DNA of 64,000 nucleotides from Streptomyces radicis (GTDB lineage Bacteria > Actinomycetota > Actinomycetes > Streptomycetales > Streptomycetaceae): assembly GCF_003626575.1 (NCBI RefSeq), contig NZ_RBDY01000010.1, positions 124,001-188,000 of the forward strand. The letters run 5' to 3'. Shown here piece after piece: positions 9,501 through 17,024 of this stretch. Below the pieces are notes generated by a model. That model made no database searches, was not told where the DNA came from, and was given only the letters and a program-made list of their open reading frames with translations. A program made the translations under genes and the position numbers. Within the stretch, counting starts at the first letter, position 1, and every line of letters starts with the position of its first letter.

Positions 9501-10144
9501 TGGGCGCGGGCATGTATGTCGCGATGAAGGACCTGGAGATCCGCGGGGCGGGGAACCTCCTGGGCGGCGAGCAGTCGGGGCACATCGCGGGTGTCGGGTT
9601 CGACCTGTATGTCCGGATGGTGGGGGAGGCCGTCGCGGACTATCGCTCGACGCTCGAGGAGGGCGGGGGCGAGCCTGACGAGTCGCTGCTCGAGGTCAAG
9701 ATCGAGCTGCCGGTGGACGCGCACGTCCCGCACGACTACGCGCCGGGCGAGCGGCTGCGGCTCCAGGCGTACCGGGCGATCGCCGCGGCGAACACCGAGG
9801 ACGACATCCGCGCGGTCCGCGAGGAGCTGGCCGACCGCTACGGCCCGCTGCCCGAGCCCGTGGAGAACCTCCTGCTGGTCGCCGGGCTGCGGATGCTGGC
9901 CCGCTCGTGCGGCGTGACCGATGTGACGCTCCAGGGCAGCCGCATCCGGTTCTCGCCGGTCGAGCTGCGCGAGTCGCAGGAGCTCAGGCTGAACCGCGTC
10001 TACCCCGGCTCGGTGGTCAAACGCGCCACGCGCCAGGTCCTCGTGCCCCGGCCGACGACGGCCCGGATCGGCGGCAAGCCGCTGACCGGGCGCGAACTGC
10101 TGGCGTGGACGGGGGAGTTCCTGACGACGATCCCGGGGGCGTGA
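6593..10144 (+). CDS. mfd: Transcription-repair coupling factor
   Basis: At 1183 residues this is full-length Mfd, the ATP-driven translocase that removes stalled RNA polymerase and recruits UvrA. Domains in order are the UvrB-homology module (about 1-370), the CarD-like RNA polymerase interaction domain beginning near 503 (LEPGDFIVHEQHGVGRY), the helicase motor with Walker A GDVGYGKTEIA near 657 and DEEQ box near 763, the motif STTIVESGIDISN with QLRGRVGRGRERG, and the C-terminal TRCF domain. I chose the ATG at 6593 (GGAAAG upstream); an in-frame extension to 6356 is out of line with the family. A hairpin follows the stop. Confidence 0.97.
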   Translation: MSLYGLLDAVTHEPALAEAVAAAAEGRRRQVDLVGPPAARPFAIAALARAAGRPVLAVTATGREAEDLAAALRSLLPADGVVEYPAWETLPHERLSPRADTVGRRLAVLRRLAHPTTDDPGAGPVSVVVAPVRSVLQPQVAGLGDLEPVALRNGQTADLADVTERLAAAAYARVELVEKRGEFAVRGGILDVFPPTEEHPLRVEFWGDDVEEIRYFKVADQRSLEVAEHGLWAPPCRELLLTDDVRERAAALRRAHPGLDELLGKIAEGIAVEGMESLAPVLVDDMELLLDVLPAGSMAVVCDPERVRSRAADLVATSQEFLQASWAAAAMADTGEAPIDVGAASLRGLADIREHAAELGMLWWSVSPFSQDAADDSEDDTVRLGLRAPETYRGDTARALADTKGWLADGWRVVYLTEGQGPAARTTEVLGGEGIAARLTTPLDGEITPSVVQVACGAVEHGFLAPALRLAVLTETDLTGQKAAGREGARMPARRRKTLDPLTLEPGDFIVHEQHGVGRYVEMVQRTVQGATREYLVVEYAPAKRGQPGDRLFVPTDQLDQVTKYVGGEAPSLHRLGGADWTKTKARARKAVKEIAADLIKLYSARMAAPGHAFAPDTPWQRELEDAFPYLETPDQLTTISEVKEDMEKSVPMDRLVCGDVGYGKTEIAVRAAFKAVQDGKQVAVLVPTTLLVQQHFGTFSERYAQFPVEVRPLSRFQSEAEARAVTEGLREGTVDIVIGTHRLFSSEVKFKDLGLVIVDEEQRFGVEHKEQLKKLRANVDVLTMSATPIPRTLEMAVTGIREMSTITTPPEERHPVLTFVGPYEERQIGAAVRRELLREGQVFYIHNRVDSIDRVAARLRQIVPEARIATAHGQMGESSLEQVVVDFWEKRFDVLVSTTIVESGIDISNANTLIVERGDTFGLSQLHQLRGRVGRGRERGYAYFLYPPEKPLTETAHERLATIAQHTEMGAGMYVAMKDLEIRGAGNLLGGEQSGHIAGVGFDLYVRMVGEAVADYRSTLEEGGGEPDESLLEVKIELPVDAHVPHDYAPGERLRLQAYRAIAAANTEDDIRAVREELADRYGPLPEPVENLLLVAGLRMLARSCGVTDVTLQGSRIRFSPVELRESQELRLNRVYPGSVVKRATRQVLVPRPTTARIGGKPLTGRELLAWTGEFLTTIPGA

Positions 10145-10169
10145 GGCGCTCGCAGGGAGCGCGCGGATT

Positions 10170-10217
10170 CCGGGGGCGTGCGGCGGAGGGTGACTCGCCC
10201 TCGCCGCACGCCCCCGG
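10170..10217. terminator. Terminator hairpin between mfd and the convergent membrane-protein gene
   Basis: A 20-bp GC-rich stem with a single bulge (arms from 10170 and up to 10217) encloses a 7-base loop. It lies in the 128-base gap between convergent stop codons and could serve both strands. No T-tract. Confidence 0.6.
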
Positions 10218-10272
10218 CCGGCGCCGGGCCCACCCGGGGGTTGACGGCCCGTCGGTCGGACCGATCGGTGGG

Positions 10273-10848
10273 TCAGCGCCGGGCCCGCCTGGCCGCCCCG
10301 ACCTCCCGCGCGTAGCGGTTGGTCGCGGGCAGCCAGCAGGCGATCAGGGTGGCCACGGTGGCCAGGGCGCCGAACGCCCCCGCCGCCACCAGGGCGCCGC
10401 GCGTGTCGCCCGCGGTGACGGCGAGGAACGCCAGGAGCGTGCCCGAGGCCGTCAGCGTGACGAGCACCCGCGCCCAGGTCGCCGCCTTGAGGCTCAGCAG
10501 GACGCAGACGAGCAGCGGCACGGCGACGAGGATCAGGAAGGCGCCGAGCGCGGCCAGCTCGGACTCGCGCTCGTCGACGAGCAGCGCGGTCAGGGCGTCG
10601 AGCTCTCCCTCGGCCGGCAGCTCGGTGCCCAGTGCGTCGCCGATGTCGGCGCGGGCCCAGGCCTCGCCGTTCGCCGCGATGGAGAGGAGGCCGCCGACGG
10701 CGGCGGCCACGGCGAGCAGGCCCGAGAGCAGCAGGACCAGCACGGTGGCGGGGCGCCGGGGCGGCGCGGGGCGCCCGGGCGGCGCCCCCGCGACGCCGCC
10801 CGGGCCGTTGTGACCCCGCCGGTGCGAGGCGAGATGCGGTGAGCTCAC
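10273..10848 (-). CDS. Hypothetical integral membrane protein
   Basis: This 191-residue protein has a Pro/Arg-rich cytoplasmic N-terminus (about 1-32), one membrane helix near 34-58, a 50-residue extracellular loop rich in acidic residues, then three closely spaced helices to about 180 and a short basic tail. I do not recognise a named family. The GTG start at 10848 has GGAG seven bases upstream. It lies 34 bases downstream of the lipoprotein gene in the same direction, so the two probably form an operon of envelope proteins. Function unknown. Confidence 0.7.
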   Translation of the reverse strand: MSSPHLASHRRGHNGPGGVAGAPPGRPAPPRRPATVLVLLLSGLLAVAAAVGGLLSIAANGEAWARADIGDALGTELPAEGELDALTALLVDERESELAALGAFLILVAVPLLVCVLLSLKAATWARVLVTLTASGTLLAFLAVTAGDTRGALVAAGAFGALATVATLIACWLPATNRYAREVGAARRARR

Positions 10849-10882
10849 GGTCGTTCTCCTTCGGGAAGGGGCCGGGTGGCCG

Positions 10883-11479
10883 TCAGAGGGTCAGGTCCCA
10901 CGTGGCGCCGAACTCCAGCAGCTCCTCGACCGTGAGCGAGAACGACGGCTCGCCCGCCGGGATGTCGAAGGCGTAGTCGGCGGTGGCGCTCTGGCCCGGC
11001 GCCACCGACCCGCCGGGGCCGAGCCCCACCGGGTCGTCGATGATCAACTCCGCCTCGACGCCGTCCTCGCCGATCCGCGCGGTGGTGAGGATGAAGGAGG
11101 TGTCATAGGTCTCCGCGCCGTTGTTGGTCACGGTGAGGGAGACGACCTGCGGCTCGTTGCCCTCGGTGTGGCCCACGGCCCACTCCGACGGCGAGTACGG
11201 CTCGGCCGCCGAGACCGTGTACTCGACGCCGTTGTCGAAGACGGCCGTCTCGCCCGCCGCGAAGATCTCCTGCTCGGCACCGTCCTCGCCCGCCGCGCCC
11301 CCCGCGGTGGTCTCGCCCAGCTCCTCCAGGTCCGCGAGTGCCTCCTCGACGGCCTCCTCGGCCCGCTCCTCCTCGCTCGAGCACGCGCTCAGCGCGCCCA
11401 TGGCGAGCAGGGCGGCGGCCGCCCCGGCGAACGCGGACCTCCGCCTTCCGGCGAAACGGCGTGAGCGTGTGGCGGTCAT
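10883..11479 (-). CDS. DUF4352-type lipoprotein
   Basis: The 198-residue product starts with an Arg-rich n-region, a hydrophobic helix and the lipobox LSAC with the lipidated Cys33, so it is an exported lipoprotein. An acidic, Glu/Ala-rich linker (34-75) leads to an immunoglobulin-like beta domain resembling DUF4352 (VVSLTVTNNGAETYDTS...), often found in Gram-positive surface lipoproteins. The ATG at 11479 is favoured because GAAGGGA sits upstream; a start at 11503 would use the ribosome site as coding sequence. It is co-directional with the downstream membrane-protein gene. Ligand or function unknown. Confidence 0.75.
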   Translation of the reverse strand: MTATRSRRFAGRRRSAFAGAAAALLAMGALSACSSEEERAEEAVEEALADLEELGETTAGGAAGEDGAEQEIFAAGETAVFDNGVEYTVSAAEPYSPSEWAVGHTEGNEPQVVSLTVTNNGAETYDTSFILTTARIGEDGVEAELIIDDPVGLGPGGSVAPGQSATADYAFDIPAGEPSFSLTVEELLEFGATWDLTL

Positions 11480-11657
11480 GGCAGTGATTCCCTTCCGAAT
11501 CAACCGGCCCCCTGTGGTCCGGCGCGGTTAATCAGAGCACAGCCTGTGAACCGAGTCAACAGGAATTCCGTTGGGCGTCCGGACGTTTGCCGTGTATCGG
11601 TGTGGACAGAGACACCGGTAAGGTCGGAACACGCCACGCCAGAACGGAGACAGCCAC

Positions 11658-13514
11658 GTGCCGGGGCAGCAGACCGAGGTCACCGCCGCGGGGATCGCCC
11701 GGCTCGCGGGCGTGGGCCGCGCCGCCGTCAGCAACTGGCGCCGCCGCTACGCCCACTTCCCCCGCCCCATCGGCGGCACCGAAGCCAGCCCCACCTTCTC
11801 CCTCGCCGAGGTCGAACGGTGGCTGCGCGATCAGGGGAAGCTCGCCGAGGTCCCGCTCAGGGAGCGGCTGTGGGGGCTCGTCGCCGCCGACCCCGCGGGC
11901 CAGGCCGACGCCCTCGCCCGCGTCGGCGAGCAGCTCATCGCCCATGGCGAGCGCGCCCCCGAGGGCGCCGACCCGCTCGCGTCGGCCGCGGCGGCCCTCG
12001 CCGCCGAGGCGGGCCCCGCGCCCGCGTTCGAGTTCCTGCTGGCCAGGCACCTCGACACCGCCGCCCGCCAGCTCACCCGGACCCCGCAGGAGACCGCCGC
12101 GTTGATGGCGGCCCTCGCCGGACCCGCCGACACGGTCCTCGACCCCGCGTGCGGGCCCTGCACCCTGCTCGCCGCCGCCCGCGCGGCCGACGGCGGGCCG
12201 CCCGCCGAGCTGTACGGGCAGGACACCGACGCCACCCTCGTCCGCCTCGGCGGCCTGCGGCTCGCCCTGCGCGGCACCCCCACCGTCCGCGCCGTCGGCG
12301 GCGACACCCTCACCGCGGAGGCGTTCCCCCGCCTCACCGCGGACGCCGTGCTGTGCCACCCCCCGTTCAACGAGCGGAACTGGGGCCATGACCAGCTCAC
12401 CTACGACCCCCGCTGGGAGTACGGCGTCCCCGCGCGCACCGAGTCCGAGCTCGCCTGGGTCCAGCACGCCCTGGCCAGGCTGCGCCCCGGCGGCACCGCC
12501 GTCCTCCTCATGCCGCCCGCCGCCGCGTCCCGCCGCACGGGCCGCCGCGTCCGCGCCGCGCTGCTGCGCCGCGGCGCCCTGCGCGCAGTCGTCGCGCTGC
12601 CCGCGGGGGCCGCGCCCCCGCACAGCCTCCCCCTGCACCTGTGGATCCTGCGCGCGCCGGGCGCGAGCCCCGCCCCCGACCCGCGCCTCCTCGTCGTCGA
12701 CACCGCCACCGCCCACCGCGCCAGGGGCCGAGGGCCCCTCGACTGGCCCGCGCTGCGCCGCACCGTCGAGGACGCGTGGACGGCGTTCGACCGCGACGGC
12801 GACCTGCCCGAACGGCCGGGCACGCACCGCGCGTTGCCCGTCATCGACCTGCTCGACGAGGACGTGGACCTCGCTCCTGGCCGCCATCTGCCGCCCCCCG
12901 CCGAGACGGGCGGAACGGCCGAGCTCGCCGCCGTCCACCAGGACCTCCGGGCCACCCTGCGCCGCACCCACGACCTCGCCCCCGGACCCGCGGCGCCGGG
13001 CGAAGGGCCCGCGGGACCGCGCTGGACCACGCTCACCATCGGCGAGCTCGCGCGCACCGGCGCCCTGGAGATCCACACCGCGCCCACCGCCCCCGCGCCC
13101 GGCGACGTCCTTGTCCCGCTCCTGCTGGCCGCGGGGCCCGACGGCGCCGCCGCCCGCGTCGTCACCGAGGACTCCCCGGACTCCCAGGAGTCCGACGGCG
13201 GGCCGCCCGACCGGCACACGTGCCTGCTGCGCCCGGCGCCCGACGCGCTCGACCCGTGGTTCCTCGCGGGGTTCCTGCGCTCCACCGCCAACACCCGCCA
13301 GGCCAGCAGCTACGCGTCGAGCGCCACCCGCGTCGACGTCCGGCGGCTCAAGGTGCCCAGGCTCCCGCTCGACGCCCAGCGCCGCTACGGCCGCCGCTTC
13401 CGCGACCTGGTGGCGTTCGAGGCCGCGCTCCGGCAGGCCGCGGGGCTCGGCCGCACGCTCGTCCAGGGCACCGTGGACGGCCTGACCGAGGGGGCGCTCG
13501 ACCCGGGCGACTGA
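11658..13514 (+). CDS. N-6 DNA methylase with N-terminal HTH and C-terminal specificity-like domain
   Basis: This 618-residue protein joins three parts. Residues 8-60 form a helix-turn-helix of the AlpA/MerR type (GIARLAGVGRAAVSNW). A type I HsdM-like methyltransferase core follows, with the SAM loop LDPACGP (161-167) and catalytic motif IV read as HPPF (234-237) where (N/D)PPY/F is expected. The C-terminal third ends RVDVRRLKVPRLPLDAQRRYG, like half of an HsdS target-recognition unit. No restriction subunit gene is nearby. It may be an orphan adenine methyltransferase or a DNA-binding regulator that has lost catalysis. The GTG start has GGAG eight bases upstream. The membrane-protein and kinase genes follow on the same strand. 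Confidence 0.8.
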   Translation: MPGQQTEVTAAGIARLAGVGRAAVSNWRRRYAHFPRPIGGTEASPTFSLAEVERWLRDQGKLAEVPLRERLWGLVAADPAGQADALARVGEQLIAHGERAPEGADPLASAAAALAAEAGPAPAFEFLLARHLDTAARQLTRTPQETAALMAALAGPADTVLDPACGPCTLLAAARAADGGPPAELYGQDTDATLVRLGGLRLALRGTPTVRAVGGDTLTAEAFPRLTADAVLCHPPFNERNWGHDQLTYDPRWEYGVPARTESELAWVQHALARLRPGGTAVLLMPPAAASRRTGRRVRAALLRRGALRAVVALPAGAAPPHSLPLHLWILRAPGASPAPDPRLLVVDTATAHRARGRGPLDWPALRRTVEDAWTAFDRDGDLPERPGTHRALPVIDLLDEDVDLAPGRHLPPPAETGGTAELAAVHQDLRATLRRTHDLAPGPAAPGEGPAGPRWTTLTIGELARTGALEIHTAPTAPAPGDVLVPLLLAAGPDGAAARVVTEDSPDSQESDGGPPDRHTCLLRPAPDALDPWFLAGFLRSTANTRQASSYASSATRVDVRRLKVPRLPLDAQRRYGRRFRDLVAFEAALRQAAGLGRTLVQGTVDGLTEGALDPGD

Positions 13515-13606
13515 CCACAACCCCCCGGCGGCGGGCGGATATCATCAGCCTTCTTCGGCGACGCCCCACGCGGCGTCCACCGCCACACACCGAGGGGGGA
13601 GTGCGG

Positions 13607-14224
13607 ATGTACGGTCCGCCACCCGCGACGCACCCGCACCACCCTCAGCCGCCCTCCCAGCCCGGGCCGACGCGCGGGGCGCGCGGGGCGCGCGGCAGAA
13701 AGGTCGTGCGCGCCCTCTTCGCGCTCTTCCCCGTCCTGTCGCTCGGCCTGCTCGCCTGGGTCCCGGCGTTGCGCGTCGTGGTGATCCGCCGCCGCGCCGT
13801 CGACTGGGCGGTGCTCGCGCTGATGGTCTCGCTGACCGTCAGCGAGGTGGTGCTCATCAGCACCGTGCCGACCGACGACGAAGGGCCGCGCAGCGCCCTG
13901 GTCGGCCTCTACCTCGTGGCGTTCCTGATCGGCGCGACGATCCACGCCGCGATGCTCGACGACACCCCGCCCGCGCCCGGCCCGTATCCGGCGCCGCGGC
14001 CCACGGGCTACGGCGCCCCGCACGGCTACGGCTACCCCCCGCCCGCCGCCTCCGTCCCCGTTCCCGCCTCCGTCCCCGTCCACCCGGCACCCGCCGCCCC
14101 CGCACCGGCCGTCCCCGCACCGGCCGCACCCGCGCCGCCGTCCCCCACCTCGCCCCGCATGCGCCAGGTCGCCTCCGAGCTCGACGAGCTGGGTGAGCTG
14201 CTGCGCAAGCAGGAGGGCAGGTGA
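13607..14224 (+). CDS. Proline-rich membrane protein upstream of a Ser/Thr kinase
   Basis: The 205-residue product has a Pro/His/Arg-rich cytoplasmic head (1-32), three hydrophobic segments between about 35 and 115, then a long Pro/Ala/Val low-complexity tail and a short amphipathic C-terminal helix (LDELGELLRKQEG) that could pair with a partner. It starts at ATG 13607 with a GGGGGGA ribosome site; GTG 13601 is an alternative. Its stop overlaps the kinase start as GTGA, so the two proteins are made together. It may anchor or present a substrate to the kinase. No named family recognised. Confidence 0.7.
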   Translation: MYGPPPATHPHHPQPPSQPGPTRGARGARGRKVVRALFALFPVLSLGLLAWVPALRVVVIRRRAVDWAVLALMVSLTVSEVVLISTVPTDDEGPRSALVGLYLVAFLIGATIHAAMLDDTPPAPGPYPAPRPTGYGAPHGYGYPPPAASVPVPASVPVHPAPAAPAPAVPAPAAPAPPSPTSPRMRQVASELDELGELLRKQEGR

Positions 14225-15474
14225 ACGCCAGGCTCCTCGGCGGGCGTTACGAGCTGACCGAGCCGCTCGGCAAGGGCGGCATGGGCGAGGTCTGGGCCGG
14301 GAACGACCTGGCGCTCGGCGGCCGCCGCATCGCCGTCAAGCTGCTGCACGCCGACCGGCTGGCCGCCACCTCGGGGACCACCGAGCCCGAGGAGCTGCGC
14401 CGCCGCTTCCTGCGCGAGTGCCGCGTCACCGCCCGCGTCGACCACCCGGGGCTCGTCGCGGTGCACGACGCGGGACAGGACGGCGACGAGCTGTTCCTGG
14501 TGATGCAGCTGATCGAGGGCTGCGACCTCGGCGACCACCTCGCCGAGCACGACCCCTACCCCTGGCACTGGGCCGTGGCCGTGCTCGCCCAGCTCTGCTC
14601 GGCCCTCGCCGCCGTGCACGCCGTGCGGATCGTGCACCGCGACCTCAAACCGGGCAACGTGATGATCCGCCCCGACGGCCGCGTCACCATCCTCGACCTG
14701 GGCATCGCCGCCGCCCGCGGCGACGGCGAGGACACCCGCCTCACCCGCACCGGCACGCTGCTCGGCACCCCCGTCTACATGGCGCCCGAACAGGCCGTCG
14801 GCGACCCGCCCGTCGGCCCGTCCGCCGACCTCTACGCGCTGGGCGCCATCGGGTACGAGCTGCTCACCGGGCAGGCGCCGTTCACCGCGCCCAACGCCGC
14901 CGGGCTCCTCTACAAGAAGCTGCACGAGGACCCCGTTCCGCTGACCAGCCTGCGGCCCGACGCCCCGCCCCGGCTCGCGGCGTTGATCCACCGGCTCCTC
15001 GCCCGCGACCCTGGCGACCGGCCGGGCGACGCGCACCAGCTGTTCGCGGCGCTGATCCCGCTGCTCCCGGCGAACCCCGCGGGCACCACCGCGCCCCTCG
15101 ACCCGACCCGCCCGTTCTGGCACCCGATGGCGCCCTGGCCGCCCGCGAGGCCCGCCGAGCCCGACCTCACCACCGTGCTCGACGAGGTCAGGCACCTTGT
15201 CGCGCACGGGCAGTACCCCCGCGCCGCCGACCTGCTCAGCCGCACCCTGCCGCTGGCCACGGGGCGCTATGGAGAGGCGTCCCCGATCGTGCGGGGGCTG
15301 CGCAAGCAGTACGCGGCGACGCTGATGCACATCGGCGACTACGCGCACGCGCTGCCGGAGATACGGCGTCTCGCCCAGGAGTTCGCGCTGGAACGCGGCC
15401 CCTACGACTCCGTCGTCCTCCAGCTGCGGGCCGATGAGCAGCTCTGCCTGCGTCACCTCGGCCACGCCTCGTGA
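14221..15474 (+). CDS. Serine/threonine protein kinase (Hanks/PknB type)
   Basis: The 417-residue protein has a full kinase domain: the glycine loop GKGGMGEVW, catalytic Lys40 (IAVK), HRDLKPGN with Asp141, DLG in place of DFG (Asp159), and the activation segment GTPVYMAPEQA. The domain ends near residue 285. The remaining C-terminus has no membrane helix or PASTA repeats; instead it looks helical and TPR-like (LVAHGQYPRAADLLSRTL). It is therefore a soluble kinase, perhaps held at the membrane by the coupled upstream protein. The GTG start overlaps the upstream stop by four bases. Substrates unknown. Confidence 0.92.
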   Translation: MNARLLGGRYELTEPLGKGGMGEVWAGNDLALGGRRIAVKLLHADRLAATSGTTEPEELRRRFLRECRVTARVDHPGLVAVHDAGQDGDELFLVMQLIEGCDLGDHLAEHDPYPWHWAVAVLAQLCSALAAVHAVRIVHRDLKPGNVMIRPDGRVTILDLGIAAARGDGEDTRLTRTGTLLGTPVYMAPEQAVGDPPVGPSADLYALGAIGYELLTGQAPFTAPNAAGLLYKKLHEDPVPLTSLRPDAPPRLAALIHRLLARDPGDRPGDAHQLFAALIPLLPANPAGTTAPLDPTRPFWHPMAPWPPARPAEPDLTTVLDEVRHLVAHGQYPRAADLLSRTLPLATGRYGEASPIVRGLRKQYAATLMHIGDYAHALPEIRRLAQEFALERGPYDSVVLQLRADEQLCLRHLGHAS

Positions 15475-15478
15475 GAGG

Positions 15479-15550
15479 CTCCCCCGCCAGGACTTGAACC
15501 TGGACCATACGATCCAAAGTCGTATGTGCTGCCGATTACACCACGGGGGA
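15479..15550 (-). tRNA. tRNA-Gln (anticodon UUG)
   Basis: The minus strand folds as a tRNA: acceptor arms TCCCCCG and CGGGGGA, an anticodon stem around loop CTTTGGA giving anticodon TTG (Gln, CAA codons), and a T-arm with GGTTCAAGTCC. No CCA is encoded. It lies four bases from the kinase stop codon on the opposite strand. I saw no integrase or direct-repeat attachment site beside it. Confidence 0.95.
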
Positions 15551-15658
15551 CTGCCTGTCGGGCGAAACGGCTGGCGGACCAGGCCCCTTCCGACCGGCAC
15601 CCCACACTATGCCAGGCGATCCGCCACCGGTGCGACGGTACAAGGGAGCGGTACCGGA

Positions 15659-15688
15659 CTGAAAAGCGGTGGATCCCGCCCTTAGTCT
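15659..15688 (+). promoter_or_regulatory. Promoter for a leaderless sensor-kinase transcript
   Basis: CTGAAA (15659-15664) is spaced 18 bases from TAGTCT (15683-15688), and seven bases later comes the ATG at 15696. No ribosome site is present, so the mRNA probably begins at the start codon. Confidence 0.5.
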
Positions 15689-15695
15689 GGTCGAC

Positions 15696-17024
15696 ATGAA
15701 AGCGAGGGGGGCCGCGGAGCCGGGCGAGCGGGGGTTCAGGCTGCTCTGGTGGACGCGGCGGCGCAGCGTCCTGCTCGACGGCGCGCTCGCCCTGGCCTCG
15801 GCCGCCGAGTGCGGGGCGCAGGGCGTCGTGTTCGCCGCCCGCACGGGCCTGCCCGTCTGGCTGGTCGTCGTCCCCGGCGCGCTCGCCGGGCTGACCCTCG
15901 TCGTCAGACGGCGCTGGCCACTGGCCGTGATCCTCGTCGCCATCGGCCTCCTCCCGGCCAACATGGGCGCGATGCTCGCCCTGGTCGGCCTCTACACCCT
16001 CGCCAGCACCGAGGCGCCCCGCCGGATCATCGGCACGCTCGCCGCGATGCAGGGCGTGGGCTCGGTGATCGTGGTGGCCCTGTTCATGGAGCGCGACGAG
16101 GGGCTGCGGCAGCAGGCGCTCCCGGCCTGGTTCACGCCGCTGGTCTCCGTGCTGTTCGGCGTGGCCTCCGTCGTTCCCCCGGTGCTGCTCGGCATGTACG
16201 TGCGGGCCAGGCGGCGGCTCGTGGAGTCGCTGCGCGACCGGGCGCACGGCCTGGAGCGCGAGCTCGCGCTGCTCGCCGAGCGCGCGGAGGAGCGCGCCGA
16301 GTGGGCCAGGGGGGAGGAGCGGCGGCGCATCGCCCGCGAGATGCACGACGTGGTCGCGCACCGGGTGAGCCTGATGGTCGTGCACGCGGCGGCGTTGCAG
16401 GCCGTGACCGCCAAGGACCCGGAGAAGGCCGCGAAGAACGCCGCGCTCATCGGCGACATGGGCCGCCAGGCCCTCACCGAGCTGCGCACGATGCTGGGCG
16501 TGCTGCGCGCGCGGGAGCAGGACACGCGCCAGGACGCGCCCTCCCGGCTCGCGGAGATCGCCGCGTCCGCCCGCGCCCAGGCGCCCGCCCCGGACCCCGA
16601 GCGCCCCCGCGCGCCGGAGCGCGGCCCCTCGCTCACCCAGCTCGCCGCGCTCGTCGACCAGTCGCGGGCGGCGGGGATGACGGTGGACCTCAGCGTCGAG
16701 GGCGAGCCGCGCGGCTATGCCGAGCAGGTCGAGTCGACGGCGTACCGGGTGGTGCAGGAGGCGCTGACCAACGTCCACAAGCACGCCGCGGGCGCCTCGG
16801 CCGAGGTGCGCCTGGCGCACCGGGAGGGCGAGGTCGCCGTCCTCGTGCAGAACGCCCCGCCGAGCGGCGGCGGCGGGGCGCGGCTGCCAAGCGGCGGCAA
16901 CGGCCTGATCGGGATGAAGGAGCGCGTCACGGCCCTGGGCGGCGGCTTCGTCTCGGGCCCGACGGACGCGGGCGGCTTCCGCGTCTCGGCGGTGATCCCG
17001 GACCGGCGGCCCGCCCATGACTGA
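15696..17024 (+). CDS. Sensor histidine kinase (HisKA_3/NarL family) without an adjacent response regulator
   Basis: The N-terminal half carries about five membrane segments (residues ~20-185). A coiled stretch leads to the HisKA_3 box RRRIAREMHDVVAHRVS with the phospho-accepting His, and a C-terminal HATPase domain (YRVVQEALTNVHKHA and GNGLIGMKERV). This class normally pairs with a NarL-type regulator encoded next door, but here the stop overlaps the start of a cytochrome P450 by eight bases. I chose ATG 15696 over GTG 15669 because a -10 box sits exactly seven bases upstream. The signal and partner are unknown. Confidence 0.88.
   Translation: MKARGAAEPGERGFRLLWWTRRRSVLLDGALALASAAECGAQGVVFAARTGLPVWLVVVPGALAGLTLVVRRRWPLAVILVAIGLLPANMGAMLALVGLYTLASTEAPRRIIGTLAAMQGVGSVIVVALFMERDEGLRQQALPAWFTPLVSVLFGVASVVPPVLLGMYVRARRRLVESLRDRAHGLERELALLAERAEERAEWARGEERRRIAREMHDVVAHRVSLMVVHAAALQAVTAKDPEKAAKNAALIGDMGRQALTELRTMLGVLRAREQDTRQDAPSRLAEIAASARAQAPAPDPERPRAPERGPSLTQLAALVDQSRAAGMTVDLSVEGEPRGYAEQVESTAYRVVQEALTNVHKHAAGASAEVRLAHREGEVAVLVQNAPPSGGGGARLPSGGNGLIGMKERVTALGGGFVSGPTDAGGFRVSAVIPDRRPAHD

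Noticed and set aside
4913..9733. A 1606-codon minus-strand open frame covering mfd and the OFA transporter.
   Set aside because: Only the part up to 6310 encodes the transporter. The rest is antisense to mfd with the low-complexity composition expected of an out-of-phase frame in high-GC DNA.
11658..15474. A complete BREX or Pgl defence system.
   Set aside because: Only a methyltransferase-like protein and a kinase are present; the hallmark PglZ and ATPase genes are missing, so the comparison is kept only as a hypothesis.
15479..15550. tRNA-Gln as an integration site.
   Set aside because: No integrase, excisionase or repeated tRNA 3' end was seen on either side.
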